Origin: an uncultured Pseudorhodoferax sp.
GTDB taxonomy: Bacteria > Pseudomonadota > Gammaproteobacteria > Burkholderiales > Burkholderiaceae
Direction of reading: 5' to 3'
NCBI GenBank assembly: GCA_913776795.1
Contig: CAJYRH010000034.1
Span: 1 to 6,976, forward strand
DNA length: 6,976 nucleotides
Part shown: positions 6,472-6,976 of the stretch, piece by piece
How the letters are laid out: every line of letters starts with the position of its first letter
Position numbering within the stretch: position 1 is the stretch's first letter
Notes under the pieces: model-generated
Database searches by the model: none
Told to the model about the DNA's origin: nothing
What the model saw: the letters and a program-made list of their open reading frames with translations, nothing else
Translations under genes and position numbers: made by a program

Positions 6472-6497
6472 AGAATCGCGAATTCCGCCGGATTCTA
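6471..6497. promoter_or_regulatory. ratA/smpB divergent promoter region with 7-bp inverted repeat
   Basis: TAGAATC (6471-6477) and GATTCTA (6491-6497) form a perfect inverted repeat with a 13-bp spacer. The right arm read on the minus strand is TAGAAT (6497-6492), a good -10 for ratA that places its start near 6485 and gives a leader of about 14 bases. The left arm read on the plus strand is also TAGAAT (6471-6476) and could serve smpB. Neither has a clear -35. The symmetric elements may simply be paired -10 boxes, or an operator over both promoters. Confidence 0.4.
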
Positions 6498-6540
6498 GAC
6501 AGGCTTGCTTCCCGGGCCTTCGACCCCACGTGCACAGCCC

Positions 6541-6976
6541 ATGGCCAAGAAACCCCAAGCAACCTCCTCCCGCATCGCCGACAACAAGAAGGCGGCCTTC
6601 AACTACTTCTTCGAGGAGAAGTACGAGGCCGGCATGGTGCTGGAAGGCTGGGAAGTGAAGGCCCTGCGGGAGGGCAAGGTGCAGCTCACCGACGGCTACG
6701 TGATCGTGCGGGACGGCGAGATGTTCATCGTCGGCTGCCAGATCAACCCGCTGCGTTCGGCCTCCACCCATGTCAACCCCGACGCCGTGCGTACCAAGAA
6801 GTTGCTGCTGCACAAGGAGCAGATCAAGCGCCTCACGGGCAAGGTCGAGCAAAAGGGCTACACGCTGGTGCCGCTGAACCTGCATTGGAAGGACGGCCGC
6901 GTGAAGTGCGAGATTGCGCTGGCCAAGGGCAAGGCCGAGCACGACAAGCGCGACACCATCAAGGACCGCGAGGGCA
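6541..6976 (+). CDS. smpB: SsrA-binding protein SmpB (C-terminus cut by the window edge)
   Basis: The first 145 residues of SmpB are visible, open to the end of the window; a full protein is about 155-160 residues, so only the tip of the C-terminal tail is missing. SmpB binds tmRNA (SsrA) and brings it to ribosomes stalled on broken mRNAs for trans-translation. Diagnostic stretches are [17 protein letters not shown] (15-31), [21 protein letters not shown] (34-54), [28 protein letters not shown] (68-95), [17 protein letters not shown] (106-122) and the basic start of the decoding-site tail, [19 protein letters not shown] (127-145). The ATG start gives the usual short MAKK lead. No Shine-Dalgarno sequence is evident in the bases before it. 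It diverges from ratA with 69 bp between the start codons. No ssrA gene is seen in this window. Confidence 0.97.
   Translation, partial: MAKKPQATSSRIADNKKAAFNYFFEEKYEAGMVLEGWEVKALREGKVQLTDGYVIVRDGEMFIVGCQINPLRSASTHVNPDAVRTKKLLLHKEQIKRLTGKVEQKGYTLVPLNLHWKDGRVKCEIALAKGKAEHDKRDTIKDREG

Noticed and set aside
6028..6942. 304-codon minus-strand frame extending ratA upstream through smpB
   Set aside because: The family start MKTVQKS at 6471 is clear, and the extension is antisense to conserved smpB codons.

Overview
This is a high-GC (roughly two-thirds G+C) chromosomal window from a betaproteobacterium, most likely Burkholderiales and probably Comamonadaceae-like. The assignment rests on the GuaA, GuaB and RatA protein sequences and on remembered gene order (smpB / ratA-rnfH / DUF4124 gene / guaB ... 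guaA), not on a database search. All genes are housekeeping-type. I see no insertion sequence, prophage, CRISPR array, tRNA or rRNA, and no intergenic gap exceeds about 75 bp.

Layout. At the left edge (1-62, minus) is the N-terminal tip of an unidentified gene. Just upstream of its start lies a perfect 8-bp tandem repeat (74-115). Positions 133-5117 hold a four-gene minus-strand cluster, transcribed right to left: guaB (IMP dehydrogenase), kbp (BON-LysM potassium-binding protein), guaA (GMP synthase) and a PBP5/6-type D-alanyl-D-alanine carboxypeptidase. A 71-bp divergent intergenic region separates guaB from a plus-strand gene for a secreted DUF4124-type protein (5189-5686), which looks leaderless. 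That gene converges with rnfH, their stop codons being 3 bp apart. rnfH overlaps ratA by ATGA on the minus strand. ratA diverges from smpB (plus), which runs off the right edge of the window.

How the genes work together. GuaB converts IMP to XMP and GuaA converts XMP to GMP, so the cluster encodes the whole guanine branch of purine synthesis. kbp sits between them. GuaB belongs to a K+-activated enzyme family and Kbp is a K+-binding protein family, so the arrangement suggests a potassium link; this is inference. The carboxypeptidase trims peptidoglycan in the periplasm and has no obvious metabolic tie to the gua genes. smpB, ratA and rnfH form a neighbourhood also found in gammaproteobacteria, with smpB acting in ribosome rescue.

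No plainly new multi-gene system is visible. The points most worth a second look are kbp inside the gua cluster, a T8 tract in the predicted guaB start region, a perfect 9-bp hairpin between kbp and guaA, the octamer repeat, the probable leaderless DUF4124 gene, and a cysteine pair in the carboxypeptidase active-site loop.
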